Shown: positions 9,079 to 17,813 of the stretch, piece after piece | How positions within the stretch are numbered: position 1 is the stretch's first letter | How the letters are laid out: the number at the start of each line of letters is the position of its first letter | NCBI GenBank assembly: GCA_024234995.1 | Contig: JACKNF010000005.1 | Span: forward strand, 1 to 64,000 | Reading direction: 5' to 3' | DNA: 64,000 nt | Source: Gammaproteobacteria bacterium | GTDB lineage: Bacteria; Pseudomonadota; Gammaproteobacteria; Competibacterales; Competibacteraceae | Made by a program: the position numbers and the translations under genes | The notes under the pieces: model-generated | The model's database searches: none | What the model saw: the letters and a program-made list of their open reading frames with translations, nothing else | What the model was told of the DNA's origin: nothing

Positions 9079-11292
9079 TTAACCCTGGAAAGTTGGGAAA
9101 TCGCGTTCGGTATGCAACCCGCTAAGCACCTGGAAAACATGCGCTGGCATCCGATGCGGATTCAACTCTACATAATTACGCGGTCCATTCCAGATGTAGT
9201 GTGCGCCGGTGAGCAGGTCATGCACCTGGAACGGCTGGTGCGGATCGACGCCCAGTTCCTCCAGATTCAGTCCTGTCCAGCCAGCCTGGGTGTAATTGGG
9301 ATCAATGTTGACCACTACCAGGATAACGTTGGAATGATCCGCCGTGGACTTGCTGTAGCAAAGAATTTGGCCGTTGTCGACTAGATGGAGGCGCAAACTC
9401 CAATTGGATTGCAACGCCGGGTTGTGCTTGCGAATGCGATTCACCAAGGCAATAAACTCGCGCAGGCTGTTGGGTCCATCCAGATCCTGAAAACCGCGCT
9501 GGCGCAACTGGTATTTTTCGGAATCGAGATATTCCTCGCTGCCGTGCCTGATCGCAATATGCTCCATCATCTCGTAGGCCGGCCCGTAGATGCCGTAATT
9601 GGCGGTCATGGTCGCCGCCATGACCAGCCGGGTCATGAACATGGGTTTACCACCGAATTGCAGCGATTCGTGCAGGATATCCGGCGTGTTCGGCCAGAAG
9701 TTGGGCCGGAAATACTCACGACCTGGCCCCTGACAGACCTCAGTCAAGTACTCGCTTAACTCCTCTTTGGTGTTGCGCCAGGTGTAATATGTGTAAGACT
9801 GGGTATAGCCGAGCTTGGCCAGCCGGTGCATGACCTTAGGCCGAGTGAAAGCTTCAGCCAAAAAGATGGCGTGAGGTGTGGTCTTTTTAATCTCAGCAAT
9901 CAGCCATTCCCACATTGCGAAGGGTTTGGTATGCGGATTATCCACCCGGAAGATGCGCACCCCCTGCTCAACCCAAAACTCAAAGATGCTCTTGATTTCT
10001 TCCCACAGCGCTTTCCAGTCGGCCGTCTCAAAATTGAAGGGATAAATATCCTGATATTTCTTGGGTGGGTTCTCGGCGTACTGCACCGTACCGTCCGGCC
10101 GCCAGCGGAACCAATCAGGATGTTCCTTAACATAGGGATGATCTGGCGCGCATTGCAGCGCGATGTCTAAGGCAATGTCGATCCCATGCTGCCGGGCCTT
10201 TTGCACCAGCTCACGGAACTCTTCCAAAGTCCCTAGTTGCGGCAGAATGCTCTTGTGACCACCTTCCTCGGCGCCGATCGCCCAGGGACTACCAACATCG
10301 TCAGGGCCGGGGGTGAGTGTATTATTTTTCCCTTTGCGATTAACCCGGCCAATCGGATGGATCGGCGGAAAGTACAGTACATCGAAGCCCATTGCTGCCA
10401 AGCGTGGCAGCCAGGCTTCGCAGTCCTTGAAAGTTCCATGCTTGCCAGGAACCGGGCTGCACGAACGCGGAAACATTTCATACCAGGTGCTGAAACGGGC
10501 GCGCTCATCTTCCACCACCACGTTCAAAGTCTTACTGTAACCTAGCGCTAGTGTCCGGTCGGCATAACGGAACATCTTCTGTGCCAGTTCCTCATCCAGC
10601 CCCAGTTGGCGGCGCTGTTCCAAATTCTGCGGTCCAACTAACTCTCCAGCACGCTGCGCCAACCAGTGACCTTCCATGCCAGCCACCCGCTGGCCGGCTT
10701 TGCCAACCAGTTCTGCACCGATTTGCAGGGATAGAGTAATGTCCTCAACCTGTTCCCAGCGGCTCAGATCATGCCGCCAGGATTTGAAGTGATCCACCCA
10801 GGCGAGGACGATATACTCATGGCGACCCAGTTCTAACACCGGGAACTCGCCATGCCAGCGGTCATTGACCAGAAAGCACATCGGTACTTCCTGCCAAGCA
10901 GTTTCACCGGTCTTGCGATATTGCAAAACACAGGACAAGGAATCATGACCGTCAGTAAACACATCGGCCTCAACCACGATGGTCTCGCCAACGGTGCGTT
11001 TGATGGGGAAACGTCCGCCGTCGATCTCCGGGCTGACCCCTTCAATGATGATGCGTTTGCGGCCATCCACCGTCACCTTCACCACGTCTGAAGTTAGTGT
11101 GGATTCTCGGGTCACTTTAGCCATCGGCTGTTTGCTGGCTTCCATCGCCACCTTTGCCGTCCCCGGCACTGGCATGGATTCCTGGATGGTAGCGGTCACT
11201 GGCTTGCTGGCGCTTCCCACCTCCTTCTTCGTCTCTGAAGCAGGTCGGGTAATGGCCGGCTTCTTGTCATCCGCCACGGTCTTTTTGGACAT
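9079..11292 (-). CDS. glgE: alpha-1,4-glucan:maltose-1-phosphate maltosyltransferase GlgE
   Basis: The 737-residue product extends alpha-1,4-glucans by transferring maltosyl units from maltose-1-phosphate. The conserved part begins around residue 75 (RKRIIIEGVSPEIDGGRFP). The GH13 barrel holds the nucleophile Asp451 in FRVDNPHTKP and the acid Glu480 in FLAEAFTRP, both in the GlgE-specific form. Ahead of the conserved domain is an unusual low-complexity extension of roughly 70 residues rich in K, T, P, A, S and V. The ATG at 11292 follows GAGG; an ATG at 11307 lacks a site. It is the first gene of the glgE-treS/mak-glgC operon. No glgB branching enzyme or glgA is seen in the window, so those steps must be encoded elsewhere. 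Confidence 0.95.
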   Translation of the reverse strand: MSKKTVADDKKPAITRPASETKKEVGSASKPVTATIQESMPVPGTAKVAMEASKQPMAKVTRESTLTSDVVKVTVDGRKRIIIEGVSPEIDGGRFPIKRTVGETIVVEADVFTDGHDSLSCVLQYRKTGETAWQEVPMCFLVNDRWHGEFPVLELGRHEYIVLAWVDHFKSWRHDLSRWEQVEDITLSLQIGAELVGKAGQRVAGMEGHWLAQRAGELVGPQNLEQRRQLGLDEELAQKMFRYADRTLALGYSKTLNVVVEDERARFSTWYEMFPRSCSPVPGKHGTFKDCEAWLPRLAAMGFDVLYFPPIHPIGRVNRKGKNNTLTPGPDDVGSPWAIGAEEGGHKSILPQLGTLEEFRELVQKARQHGIDIALDIALQCAPDHPYVKEHPDWFRWRPDGTVQYAENPPKKYQDIYPFNFETADWKALWEEIKSIFEFWVEQGVRIFRVDNPHTKPFAMWEWLIAEIKKTTPHAIFLAEAFTRPKVMHRLAKLGYTQSYTYYTWRNTKEELSEYLTEVCQGPGREYFRPNFWPNTPDILHESLQFGGKPMFMTRLVMAATMTANYGIYGPAYEMMEHIAIRHGSEEYLDSEKYQLRQRGFQDLDGPNSLREFIALVNRIRKHNPALQSNWSLRLHLVDNGQILCYSKSTADHSNVILVVVNIDPNYTQAGWTGLNLEELGVDPHQPFQVHDLLTGAHYIWNGPRNYVELNPHRMPAHVFQVLSGLHTERDFPTFQG

Positions 11293-11340
11293 ACCAGTGA
11301 TCCTCATTATATCTGTCTGCGACTGTTCAGGACTTGATTT

Positions 11341-11368
11341 AGGTATCAGGTATCAGGTATTAGGTCAA
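11341..11368. repeat. short 7-bp tandem repeat upstream of glgE
   Basis: AGGTATC, AGGTATC, AGGTATT and a degenerate AGGTCAA follow one another without gaps, about 50 bp upstream of the glgE start and 110 bp upstream of dapD. On the minus strand the array begins TTTGACC, which could serve as a -35 element for the glgE operon. Whether the repeats bind a regulator or are only slippage products cannot be decided here. Confidence 0.5.
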
Positions 11369-11477
11369 AGCAATCTGCAACCTAATCTTTATCCCCCCTC
11401 TATTATGACGGTTTTTTGCGACTGGACCCAAACTTCAATAGTCCGGGAACGTCGTTTGCGCTTGAGGATACTGACTG

Positions 11478-12296
11478 ATGACTGAATTACAACGGATTAT
11501 CGAAGATGCGTTCGAGCACCGAGCTGAACTCGATCCTGCTACTGCTCCCGCGGAATTGCGCGAAGCGATAGAAGAAGCGCTCGGCCTCCTGGAAACAGGC
11601 AAGGTGCGAGTAGCTGAGCCGCGCGACAGCACATGGATCGTTAACCAGTGGTTGAAGAAAGCGGTATTGTTGAGCTTTCGCCTGAACGACAGTGTGATCA
11701 TCCGTGATGGCTACACCAACTATTTCGACAAGGTGCCACCCAAGTACGCTGAATACGGCGAGAATGACTTCCTGGCGGCTGGAGTACGTGTCGTTCCACC
11801 AGCAGCAGCCCGGCGAGGCTCCTACATTGCCTCCGGTGTGGTGCTCATGCCGTCTTATGTCAATATCGGCGCTTATGTGGACTCCGGAACGATGGTCGAT
11901 ACCTGGGCGACTGTCGGCTCTTGTGCCCAGATCGGCAAAAACGTCCACCTGTCCGGGGGAGTCGGCATCGGCGGCGTGCTAGAGCCGTTGCAGGCCAGCC
12001 CCACTATTATTGAAGACGATTGCTTTATTGGTGCCCGCTCGGAAGTAGTCGAGGGTGTAATCGTAGAGCGCGGCTCAGTGATTTCAATGGGGGTTTACAT
12101 CGGTCAGAGCACCAAAATCTACAACCGGCTGACCTGTGAGGTAAGCTATGGCCGGATACCAGCAGGATCCGTGGTCGTACCTGGCGGCTTACCCGCTGCC
12201 GACGGCAGCCATAGCCTGTACTGTGCAGTAATTATCAAACAGGTGGATGAGAAAACCCGCGCCCGGGTTGGTGTTAACGAATTACTGCGTGATTAA
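11478..12296 (+). CDS. dapD: tetrahydrodipicolinate N-succinyltransferase
   Basis: The 272-residue protein (E. coli DapD has 274) transfers succinyl from succinyl-CoA to tetrahydrodipicolinate in the lysine and meso-diaminopimelate pathway. The middle and C-terminal parts show the hexapeptide-repeat left-handed beta-helix (for example NIGAYVDSGTMVDTWATVGS and CFIGARSEVVEGVIVERGS). The N-terminal helical domain begins MTELQRIIEDAFEHRAEL. A GAGGA motif lies about 9 bp before the ATG. It is convergent with dapB, which acts immediately upstream in the same pathway, and the two stop codons are only five bases apart. Confidence 0.97.
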   Translation: MTELQRIIEDAFEHRAELDPATAPAELREAIEEALGLLETGKVRVAEPRDSTWIVNQWLKKAVLLSFRLNDSVIIRDGYTNYFDKVPPKYAEYGENDFLAAGVRVVPPAAARRGSYIASGVVLMPSYVNIGAYVDSGTMVDTWATVGSCAQIGKNVHLSGGVGIGGVLEPLQASPTIIEDDCFIGARSEVVEGVIVERGSVISMGVYIGQSTKIYNRLTCEVSYGRIPAGSVVVPGGLPAADGSHSLYCAVIIKQVDEKTRARVGVNELLRD

Positions 12297-12301
12297 CCGC
12301 C

Positions 12302-13108
12302 TTAGCGCAAACCCAGCACATCCTGCATATCGAAAAGGCCTGGGCTACGACGAGCTGCCAGCCAAGCGGCAGCCCGGATCGCGCCCTTAGCAAAGGTCAT
12401 TCGGCTGGAAGCGCGATGGGTAATTTCCAGACGTTCGCCTGCATCAGCAAACATCACTGTATGCTCGCCGACGATATCGCCCGCACGGATCGTAGCAAAG
12501 CCAATGGTAGAGCGATCACGCTCGCCAGTCACGCCTTGCCGACCGTAAATGGCGCATTGTTCCAAACTCCTTCCAAGTGTTTTGGCGACCACCTGACCCA
12601 TCGCTAGAGCTGTGCCGGAAGGCGCATCTACCTTATGCCGGTGGTGGGCTTCGATGATTTCGATGTCCACCTCATCTCCTAAGACCTGTGCTGCCATCTC
12701 CAGCAGCTTGAAACAGACGTTGACCCCAACGCTCATATTCGGTGCGAAAACGATAGGGATGCTATTGGCAGCGTCAATGATCACTGCCTTCTGTTCAGCC
12801 GAAAGCCCGGTGGTACCGATCACCATTGCCTTGCCCGCAGATCGGCAACAAGCCAGGTGAGTCAGCGTTGCCATTGGCTGGGTGAAGTCGATCAGCACAT
12901 CAAAATGATCAATGAATGGTGTCAAATCAGCGGTAATAGGCACATCCAGGCGGCCGATGCCGGCTAGTTCTCCTACATCGGCACCAATAAATGGGCTATC
13001 GGCCTGTTCCGAGGCAATGGTGCAGCGGACCCCTTCAGCCTGACGGCAGGCGTCGAGTAAGTTACGGCCCATGCGGCCAGCAGCGCCGGCAATAGCAACG
13101 TGAATCAT
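12302..13108 (-). CDS. dapB: 4-hydroxy-tetrahydrodipicolinate reductase
   Basis: This 268-residue enzyme reduces the dihydrodipicolinate-type intermediate with NAD(P)H in lysine/diaminopimelate synthesis. The N-terminal Rossmann motif GAAGRMGRN (8-16) binds the cofactor. The signature EAHHRHKVDAPSGTAL carries the catalytic His and Lys. The ATG at 13108 is chosen because it follows GAGGAA and matches the family start; the open frame runs further upstream through the tRNA gene, which is not coding. Length matches E. coli DapB (273). It forms a convergent pair with dapD. Confidence 0.97.
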   Translation of the reverse strand: MIHVAIAGAAGRMGRNLLDACRQAEGVRCTIASEQADSPFIGADVGELAGIGRLDVPITADLTPFIDHFDVLIDFTQPMATLTHLACCRSAGKAMVIGTTGLSAEQKAVIIDAANSIPIVFAPNMSVGVNVCFKLLEMAAQVLGDEVDIEIIEAHHRHKVDAPSGTALAMGQVVAKTLGRSLEQCAIYGRQGVTGERDRSTIGFATIRAGDIVGEHTVMFADAGERLEITHRASSRMTFAKGAIRAAAWLAARRSPGLFDMQDVLGLR

Positions 13109-13245
13109 AGCAGGGCATTCCTCGCGGGAAATCATCTGGAGATAGGGGCGGCTGGCCAAGCCAGCATCAAGGTATTTTCGGGTATGCTGGAAAGAAGGGC
13201 CATGGCAAAAATAAAGGGCTACGCAGCGACGTAACCCTGACTTTC

Positions 13246-13319
13246 TGGAGCGGGTGATGGGAATCGAACCCACACCATCAGCTTGGGAAGCTGAGGTTCT
13301 ACCATTGAACTACACCCGC
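13246..13319 (-). tRNA. tRNA-Gly (anticodon CCC)
   Basis: Read on the minus strand, the 74 bases fold as a full cloverleaf. The acceptor stem GCGGGTG pairs with CACCCGC, the D arm contains TAGTTCAATGGTAGA, the anticodon stem TCAGC/GCTGA encloses the loop TTCCCAA, the T arm carries GGTTCGATTCC, and the 3' end is T followed by an encoded CCA. The loop gives anticodon CCC, which reads GGG. The sequence closely resembles E. coli glyU. It lies upstream of dapB on the same strand. Confidence 0.95.
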
Positions 13320-13444
13320 TTGCAATTTTTCAATATCTACCCGAATCCAAATAGGCTAGCATAGAAAAATCCTAACGCTAAAATAAACTCTTGGCAAGAT
13401 TTGAGTGGTCTCGATTTGGCGAAGAGTTATGAGTAAGCCGGATT

Positions 13445-13756
13445 TTACTCAGGAATGCGATAAGCCTCTGGATCTGATGCGTTCTTTAGCCAGCTTGGCA
13501 TCTTACCACGACCGGTCCAGGTTTGATCAGGATCAGCCGGGTTACGATATTTGGGCCTGCCTTTCCTGCGCCCAGAGTATTGCAATACTTCCTCGGGCGA
13601 CATACCAAAGTTTCTGGCCTCCTCGATCCATCGATGACGAGTCATCTGAATTTCATCTACCTTTTTGCGTTCGATTTCTTCTTGTGCTCTCCTGATCAGA
13701 GTATTCAGTTGATCAAGTGAAGAAGAATCGAGAATATCGTTGATCGTATCGCTCAT
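13445..13756 (-). CDS. H-NS-like nucleoid-associated protein
   Basis: The product (about 103 residues) has an N-terminal helical region suited to oligomerisation (SSLDQLNTLIRRAQEEIERK). After a linker comes the H-NS-type DNA-binding C-terminus: GRRKGRPKYRNPADPDQTWT, then GRGKMPSWL. This RGRxP-like tail usually binds AT-rich DNA in the minor groove and silences transcription. The ATG at 13756 gives the usual family N-terminus; upstream in-frame ATGs at 13786 and 13831 would lengthen it, and none has a strong ribosome binding site. The gene stands alone in an AT-rich pocket between tRNA-Gly and trmB, which suggests self-regulation (inferred). Confidence 0.85.
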   Translation of the reverse strand: MSDTINDILDSSSLDQLNTLIRRAQEEIERKKVDEIQMTRHRWIEEARNFGMSPEEVLQYSGRRKGRPKYRNPADPDQTWTGRGKMPSWLKNASDPEAYRIPE

Positions 13757-13977
13757 GATTTTTACGCACCACAGTAAGCTGTTCATTTCAGGGAAAGCTG
13801 TAATTTCAGCTAATTTCTCATTATAAAGCATCTATTTTTCTACCTGCAATCATTTTGCAATCTTTAAAAGAGATAGATAAGTTATCTTTTGATTCTTGAG
13901 TTATCTTTTGATTCTAATGATCGTATTTTCCAGCTATTGAAATACACTTCATCCACACTTAATAAATTGCATATTAT

Positions 13978-14697
13978 ATGATACCAACTTCAGATGATTC
14001 GAATGCCAATAATATTTCCCTGTCGCGGATTCGCAGTTTTGTCCGGCGCGAAGGACGAATGACTTTAGCTCAACAACGAGCACTCACGGAATATTGGGAA
14101 CGGTTTGGAGTTGAATCCGGCACAGTATTACTTGATCAGGAGAGCTTGTTTGGCCGGCGCGCGACATGGGTTCTAGAAATTGGTTTTGGTGATGGCGAGT
14201 CATTAGCCACGATGGCAGCCACACATCCAGACATAAATTACCTAGGTATCGAAGTGCATCGACCCGGCGTCGGACACCTGCTACTAAGAGCGAAAGAATT
14301 GCAACTAACCAATCTGCGAGTGATGTGCGCTGATGCCATCGAGGTACTAGAAAAGCAGTTGCCCGATAAATGTTTTGATCGGATTCAGATTTTCTTTCCC
14401 GATCCCTGGCCTAAGATACGTCATCGCAAGCGCCGATTTATTCAACCGCAATGCGCCTCATTGCTTGTTCATAAACTCAAGCCGCTCGGGCAATTACACG
14501 TAGCAACCGATTGTGAGAACTACGCTCTTTCAATGCTAGATATTTTCAATGCGACTCCCGAACTAGTGAATACCATAGCTGGAAATGGATTTGCACCACG
14601 CCCAAATTGGCGCCCCATGACCAAATTTGAACAACGCGGCCTGCGGCTCGACCATATCATTCGGGATTTATTATTTCTACGGCATGCTACTTGTTGA
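13978..14697 (+). CDS. trmB: tRNA (guanine-N7-)-methyltransferase
   Basis: This 239-residue enzyme methylates G46 of tRNA to m7G using S-adenosylmethionine. It shows the SAM-binding LEIGFGDGESL followed by the family signature FFPDPWPKIRHRKRRF. The N-terminal RSFVRREGRMTLAQQRAL and the C-terminal TKFEQRGLRL are also typical. Length matches E. coli TrmB (239). The ATG at 13978 lacks an obvious Shine-Dalgarno sequence; the next in-frame ATG (residue 28) would remove the conserved RSFVRR segment, so the longer form is preferred. It is a single-gene unit, divergent from the H-NS-like gene across an AT-rich region of about 220 bp. Confidence 0.96.
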   Translation: MIPTSDDSNANNISLSRIRSFVRREGRMTLAQQRALTEYWERFGVESGTVLLDQESLFGRRATWVLEIGFGDGESLATMAATHPDINYLGIEVHRPGVGHLLLRAKELQLTNLRVMCADAIEVLEKQLPDKCFDRIQIFFPDPWPKIRHRKRRFIQPQCASLLVHKLKPLGQLHVATDCENYALSMLDIFNATPELVNTIAGNGFAPRPNWRPMTKFEQRGLRLDHIIRDLLFLRHATC

Positions 14698-14926
14698 TCC
14701 ACCGGCAGATCGCATCGCTAAAGATTTTGAGGATGGGCAGGTTTGGTTAATGACATCAGTCCAAAAACCCGAAGTACCTTAAGAAGACACTAGTCTAATA
14801 ACTTTTTTTGGACCAAAATAAAGCAACCATGTTCCTCCTTAAGTATACGAATATGGCAATGGGTTTGCGACCACCAGAAACTCTTGGCTGCCCAACCCGA
14901 ACTGAACATGGAGGGAGATCAATCGC

Positions 14927-16186
14927 ATGTCCTTACGATTTTTTCTGAACAGTTTTTGTGTCTGGCAATTGCAATTCCGGATAGGAGTTGCCGCTGTGTT
15001 ATCGATGGCGGCCAGCTTGGTGTTAGCGCAGGAAGGTATCGCTCTGGCTTCGCCAATGATTGCCGCCCGATCAGCAGTACTGATGAACCCCACCACGGGC
15101 GAAATTCTGTTCGCTAAGGAACCGTGGCTGCGCTTACCGCCAGCTAGCACTACCAAGGTGCTGACCGCGCTGGTAGCGCTGGAACACATCAATGTGAACG
15201 CACGAATACCCGTCAGCCCACAAGCAGCCAGTGCACCACCAAGCCGAATTGGCTTGCGCGCCGGTGAGGTTGCCTTAGTCCAAGATTTGCTCTATGGGCT
15301 CATGCTCAAATCAGGCAATGATGCTGCTGAAACCTTGGCTGAGGCAGCAGGCGGTTCAGTATCCGGATTTGCCGAACTGATGAATTCAAGGGCGTGGCAA
15401 ATCGGGGCGCGTGATAGCCATTTTACAAATCCACATGGTTTGCCGAATGACGATCACTACACTACAGCCTATGATTTATCATTGATTTTTCGCCAAGCGA
15501 TGAACCATCCGGTTTTTGCGGATATTGTACGCACCCGCAGCGCGGCCCTGCGTATCGAGTCAGGGCAAGGACTGTATAGCGACTGGCGGATGGTACCAGT
15601 TCTTAACCATAATCAGTTGCTGGTTTCTTACGAGGGTACGCGCGGTGGCAAAACGGGTTTTACCTTTAAGGCACGGCGTTGTTTTGTCGGGGAAGCCGAC
15701 CGCGGTGGCGTCCGGTTAATCGTTGCCATCCTCAATAGCCCCAACAGTGGCACTTTGTGGCAAGATGCCCGCACTTTACTCGACTACGGTTTCGCCCGCT
15801 ATGGCTTAGCGTCACCGCCACCGATGAAACTGGAACCAGCACCGGTGATCGTCCAGCGCACCCCAGCAGCGGCAAGATTATTAGCAACAACAAGCAAGAG
15901 GAAAGGAGCTCGCGCCGCTGTATCTGTCAAACTGAGTCCTCGTCAAGCAGCAACCAGTAAGGTAACGAGCGCTAAACCGCCCGCAAAACTCGCTTTGGCA
16001 ACCACCAGTAAAAACGTTTTGGCTAAGAAATCAACCGGCAAGGTAGTCAAAAGCAGCAAGCTGGCGCCGGCAGCGACTGTTAAGACAAACAATCAACACT
16101 CAGCCATCAAAACCAAAGTAGCTCGCGTTGAAGAAAAGCCTGTTGTCTCCAAGTCACGTAAGAATGCTAATAAGCAAGGTGGCTAA
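14927..16186 (+). CDS. D-alanyl-D-alanine carboxypeptidase with long Ala/Lys-rich tail
   Basis: The 419-residue protein belongs to peptidase family S11 (penicillin-binding protein 5/6/7 type), which trims the terminal D-Ala of peptidoglycan stems in the periplasm. An N-terminal signal-like segment covers roughly residues 1-42. The active-site motifs are S74-T-T-K77, S129-G-N131 and K242-T-G244. After about residue 300 there is no recognisable PBP5 C-terminal beta-domain or amphipathic anchor. Instead about 115 residues rich in A, K, S, T and V follow, ending KSRKNANKQGG. A GGAGGGAG run precedes the ATG. The basic tail could bind anionic envelope polymers (inferred). It is convergent with gltA. 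Confidence 0.9.
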   Translation: MSLRFFLNSFCVWQLQFRIGVAAVLSMAASLVLAQEGIALASPMIAARSAVLMNPTTGEILFAKEPWLRLPPASTTKVLTALVALEHINVNARIPVSPQAASAPPSRIGLRAGEVALVQDLLYGLMLKSGNDAAETLAEAAGGSVSGFAELMNSRAWQIGARDSHFTNPHGLPNDDHYTTAYDLSLIFRQAMNHPVFADIVRTRSAALRIESGQGLYSDWRMVPVLNHNQLLVSYEGTRGGKTGFTFKARRCFVGEADRGGVRLIVAILNSPNSGTLWQDARTLLDYGFARYGLASPPPMKLEPAPVIVQRTPAAARLLATTSKRKGARAAVSVKLSPRQAATSKVTSAKPPAKLALATTSKNVLAKKSTGKVVKSSKLAPAATVKTNNQHSAIKTKVARVEEKPVVSKSRKNANKQGG

Positions 16187-16200
16187 GCCAATAATTCCAT

Positions 16201-16227
16201 GCCCTCTCCCCATTAAGGAGAGAGGGC
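16201..16227. terminator. hairpin between convergent carboxypeptidase gene and gltA
   Basis: GCCCTCTC (16201-16208) pairs perfectly with GAGAGGGC (16220-16227) around an 11-base loop. It lies 14 bp after the carboxypeptidase stop and 28 bp after the gltA stop. There is no T-run on either side, so it is at best a weak or Rho-assisted bidirectional terminator. Its composition resembles the hairpin at 21755-21778. Confidence 0.4.
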
Positions 16228-16255
16228 AACGGCTAACAAAAGATAATTTTCTGAT

Positions 16256-17542
16256 TTATAGACGGTTCTCCAGCGCAACTATATCGCGCCGGGCGGGGCC
16301 AATATAGAGCTGGCGGGGCCGGCCAATTTTCATGTCAGGTTCACTGATCATTTCAATCCAGTGACTGATCCAGCCTGCGGCACGGGCGATAGCAAACATC
16401 ACTGTGAACATTTCAACGGGTATTTTCAGCGCGCTATAGATAATGCCAGAATAGAAATCCACATTCGGATACAGCTTACGCTCAATGAAGTAATCGTCAC
16501 TGAGGGCGATTTCCTCCAGACGCATTGCTAACTCCAGGCGCGGGTCATAACCAAAGGTATCTAGCACTTCATGGCAGATATCCTTGATGATCTTGGCGCG
16601 CGGATCGAAGTTTTTATAGACCCGGTGACCAAAACCCATCAACCGGACACCAGAATTCTTATCTTTTACCTTGGACATAAAGCTGTCGACATTCTTGACC
16701 TCACCAATCTGATCAAGCATGCGGAGAACAGCTTCATTGGCACCGCCATGCGCTGGCCCCCACAGGCAGGCAATTCCAGCAGCGACCGCAGCATAAGGAT
16801 TGGTGCCTGAAGAACCCGCCAACCGCACGGTGGAGGTGGAAGCATTTTGCTCGTGATCTGCATGCAGGGTGAACAATACGTCCAGCGCCCGCTCAGCAAT
16901 TGGATTGACCTCATAACGCTTGCCGGGAAGACTAAACATCATGTACAGCAGATTGCCGGTATAGCTAAGATCATCGCGAGGATAAATCGCGGGATCACCA
17001 ATACTATGCTTATAGCAGGCAGCAGCAATAGTCGGCATCTTGGCAATCAACCGGCGGGCAGTGACCATGCGATGTTCGTAATCGTGGATATTAAGTCTAT
17101 CGTGGAAAAAGGCGGATAACGAACTCACCACTGCTGCCATCATCGCCATCGGGTGCGCATCATAATTAAAGCCATGCAAGAAGCGGCGCAGGTTCTCGCG
17201 AATCCGGTTATGGCGAGCAATACTGGTTTCAAAGATCTGTTTTTTATCGATATTAGGTAATTCTCCATACAATAACAGGTAACAAACCTCTAAGAAATTG
17301 CACTGTTCGGCCAATTGTTCGATCGGATAGCCGCGATACATCAGCTCGCCCTTGTCACCATCCAAATAAGTAATGGCACTCTGGCAGCTTGCAGTGGACA
17401 TAAAACCAGGGTCATAAGTGAAATAACCGAACTCCTTAGCTAATTTGCCGATATCGACTACAGATTGGCCTTGAGTCGGCGCCAGCACCGGCATCTGTAC
17501 GGCTTTGCCAGTGACATCATCCTTAAAGGTAATCGTTGTCAT
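16256..17542 (-). CDS. gltA: citrate synthase
   Basis: The 428-residue enzyme condenses oxaloacetate with acetyl-CoA, the entry to the TCA cycle. Its length matches the hexameric, NADH-sensitive type II enzymes of gammaproteobacteria (E. coli 427). Catalytic regions seen are LWGPAHGGANEAV (active-site His), MGFGHRVYKNFDPRAKI, and KLYPNVDFYSGI (catalytic Asp). The ATG at 17542 has GGAGG upstream. It is transcribed alone, in the same direction as rpmE2, with a terminator between them. The roughly 190 bp upstream should contain its promoter, but I cannot single one out. Confidence 0.97.
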   Translation of the reverse strand: MTTITFKDDVTGKAVQMPVLAPTQGQSVVDIGKLAKEFGYFTYDPGFMSTASCQSAITYLDGDKGELMYRGYPIEQLAEQCNFLEVCYLLLYGELPNIDKKQIFETSIARHNRIRENLRRFLHGFNYDAHPMAMMAAVVSSLSAFFHDRLNIHDYEHRMVTARRLIAKMPTIAAACYKHSIGDPAIYPRDDLSYTGNLLYMMFSLPGKRYEVNPIAERALDVLFTLHADHEQNASTSTVRLAGSSGTNPYAAVAAGIACLWGPAHGGANEAVLRMLDQIGEVKNVDSFMSKVKDKNSGVRLMGFGHRVYKNFDPRAKIIKDICHEVLDTFGYDPRLELAMRLEEIALSDDYFIERKLYPNVDFYSGIIYSALKIPVEMFTVMFAIARAAGWISHWIEMISEPDMKIGRPRQLYIGPARRDIVALENRL

Positions 17543-17736
17543 TCATAAACCTCCAGAGTGGGTGGCAACAAAATCAGCATTAGCCCGGCGTTAGCAGTCA
17601 AAATGATGGCAACCCGGCAGTGTTCCGAAAAAAATTGGAGTTTTCTATACAGCATTTTGCAATGCACAGGTAATGATAGTCGAACGCATGATGCTTTGCA
17701 GCAAATCCTTGTGCAACCGGCAGGATTCAACCGCCG

Positions 17737-17764
17737 AAAAAAGGCATCCAGAAGGATGCCTTTT
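17737..17764 (-). terminator. Rho-independent terminator after rpmE2
   Basis: On the minus strand an 11-bp perfect stem (AAAAGGCATCC / GGATGCCTTTT, arms 17739-17749 and 17754-17764) with a 4-base loop is followed by a run of T (complement of 17737-17742). It starts 50 bp after the rpmE2 stop and insulates gltA from rpmE2. Confidence 0.85.
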
Positions 17765-17813
17765 GAAAATTCATAATCTTCCGCATTAATATCCCATAGG
17801 AGCAGCTGGCTAC

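Noticed and set aside
13109..13273. An N-terminal extension of dapB
   Set aside because: The frame is open upstream only because the tRNA-Gly gene happens to lack stops in it; the ATG at 13108 has GAGGAA and matches the family start.
14759..14813. GTCCAAAAA / TTTTTGGAC inverted repeat after trmB
   Set aside because: The arms are mostly A/T, the loop is 37 bases, and no T-run follows the stem, so it is a weak terminator candidate.
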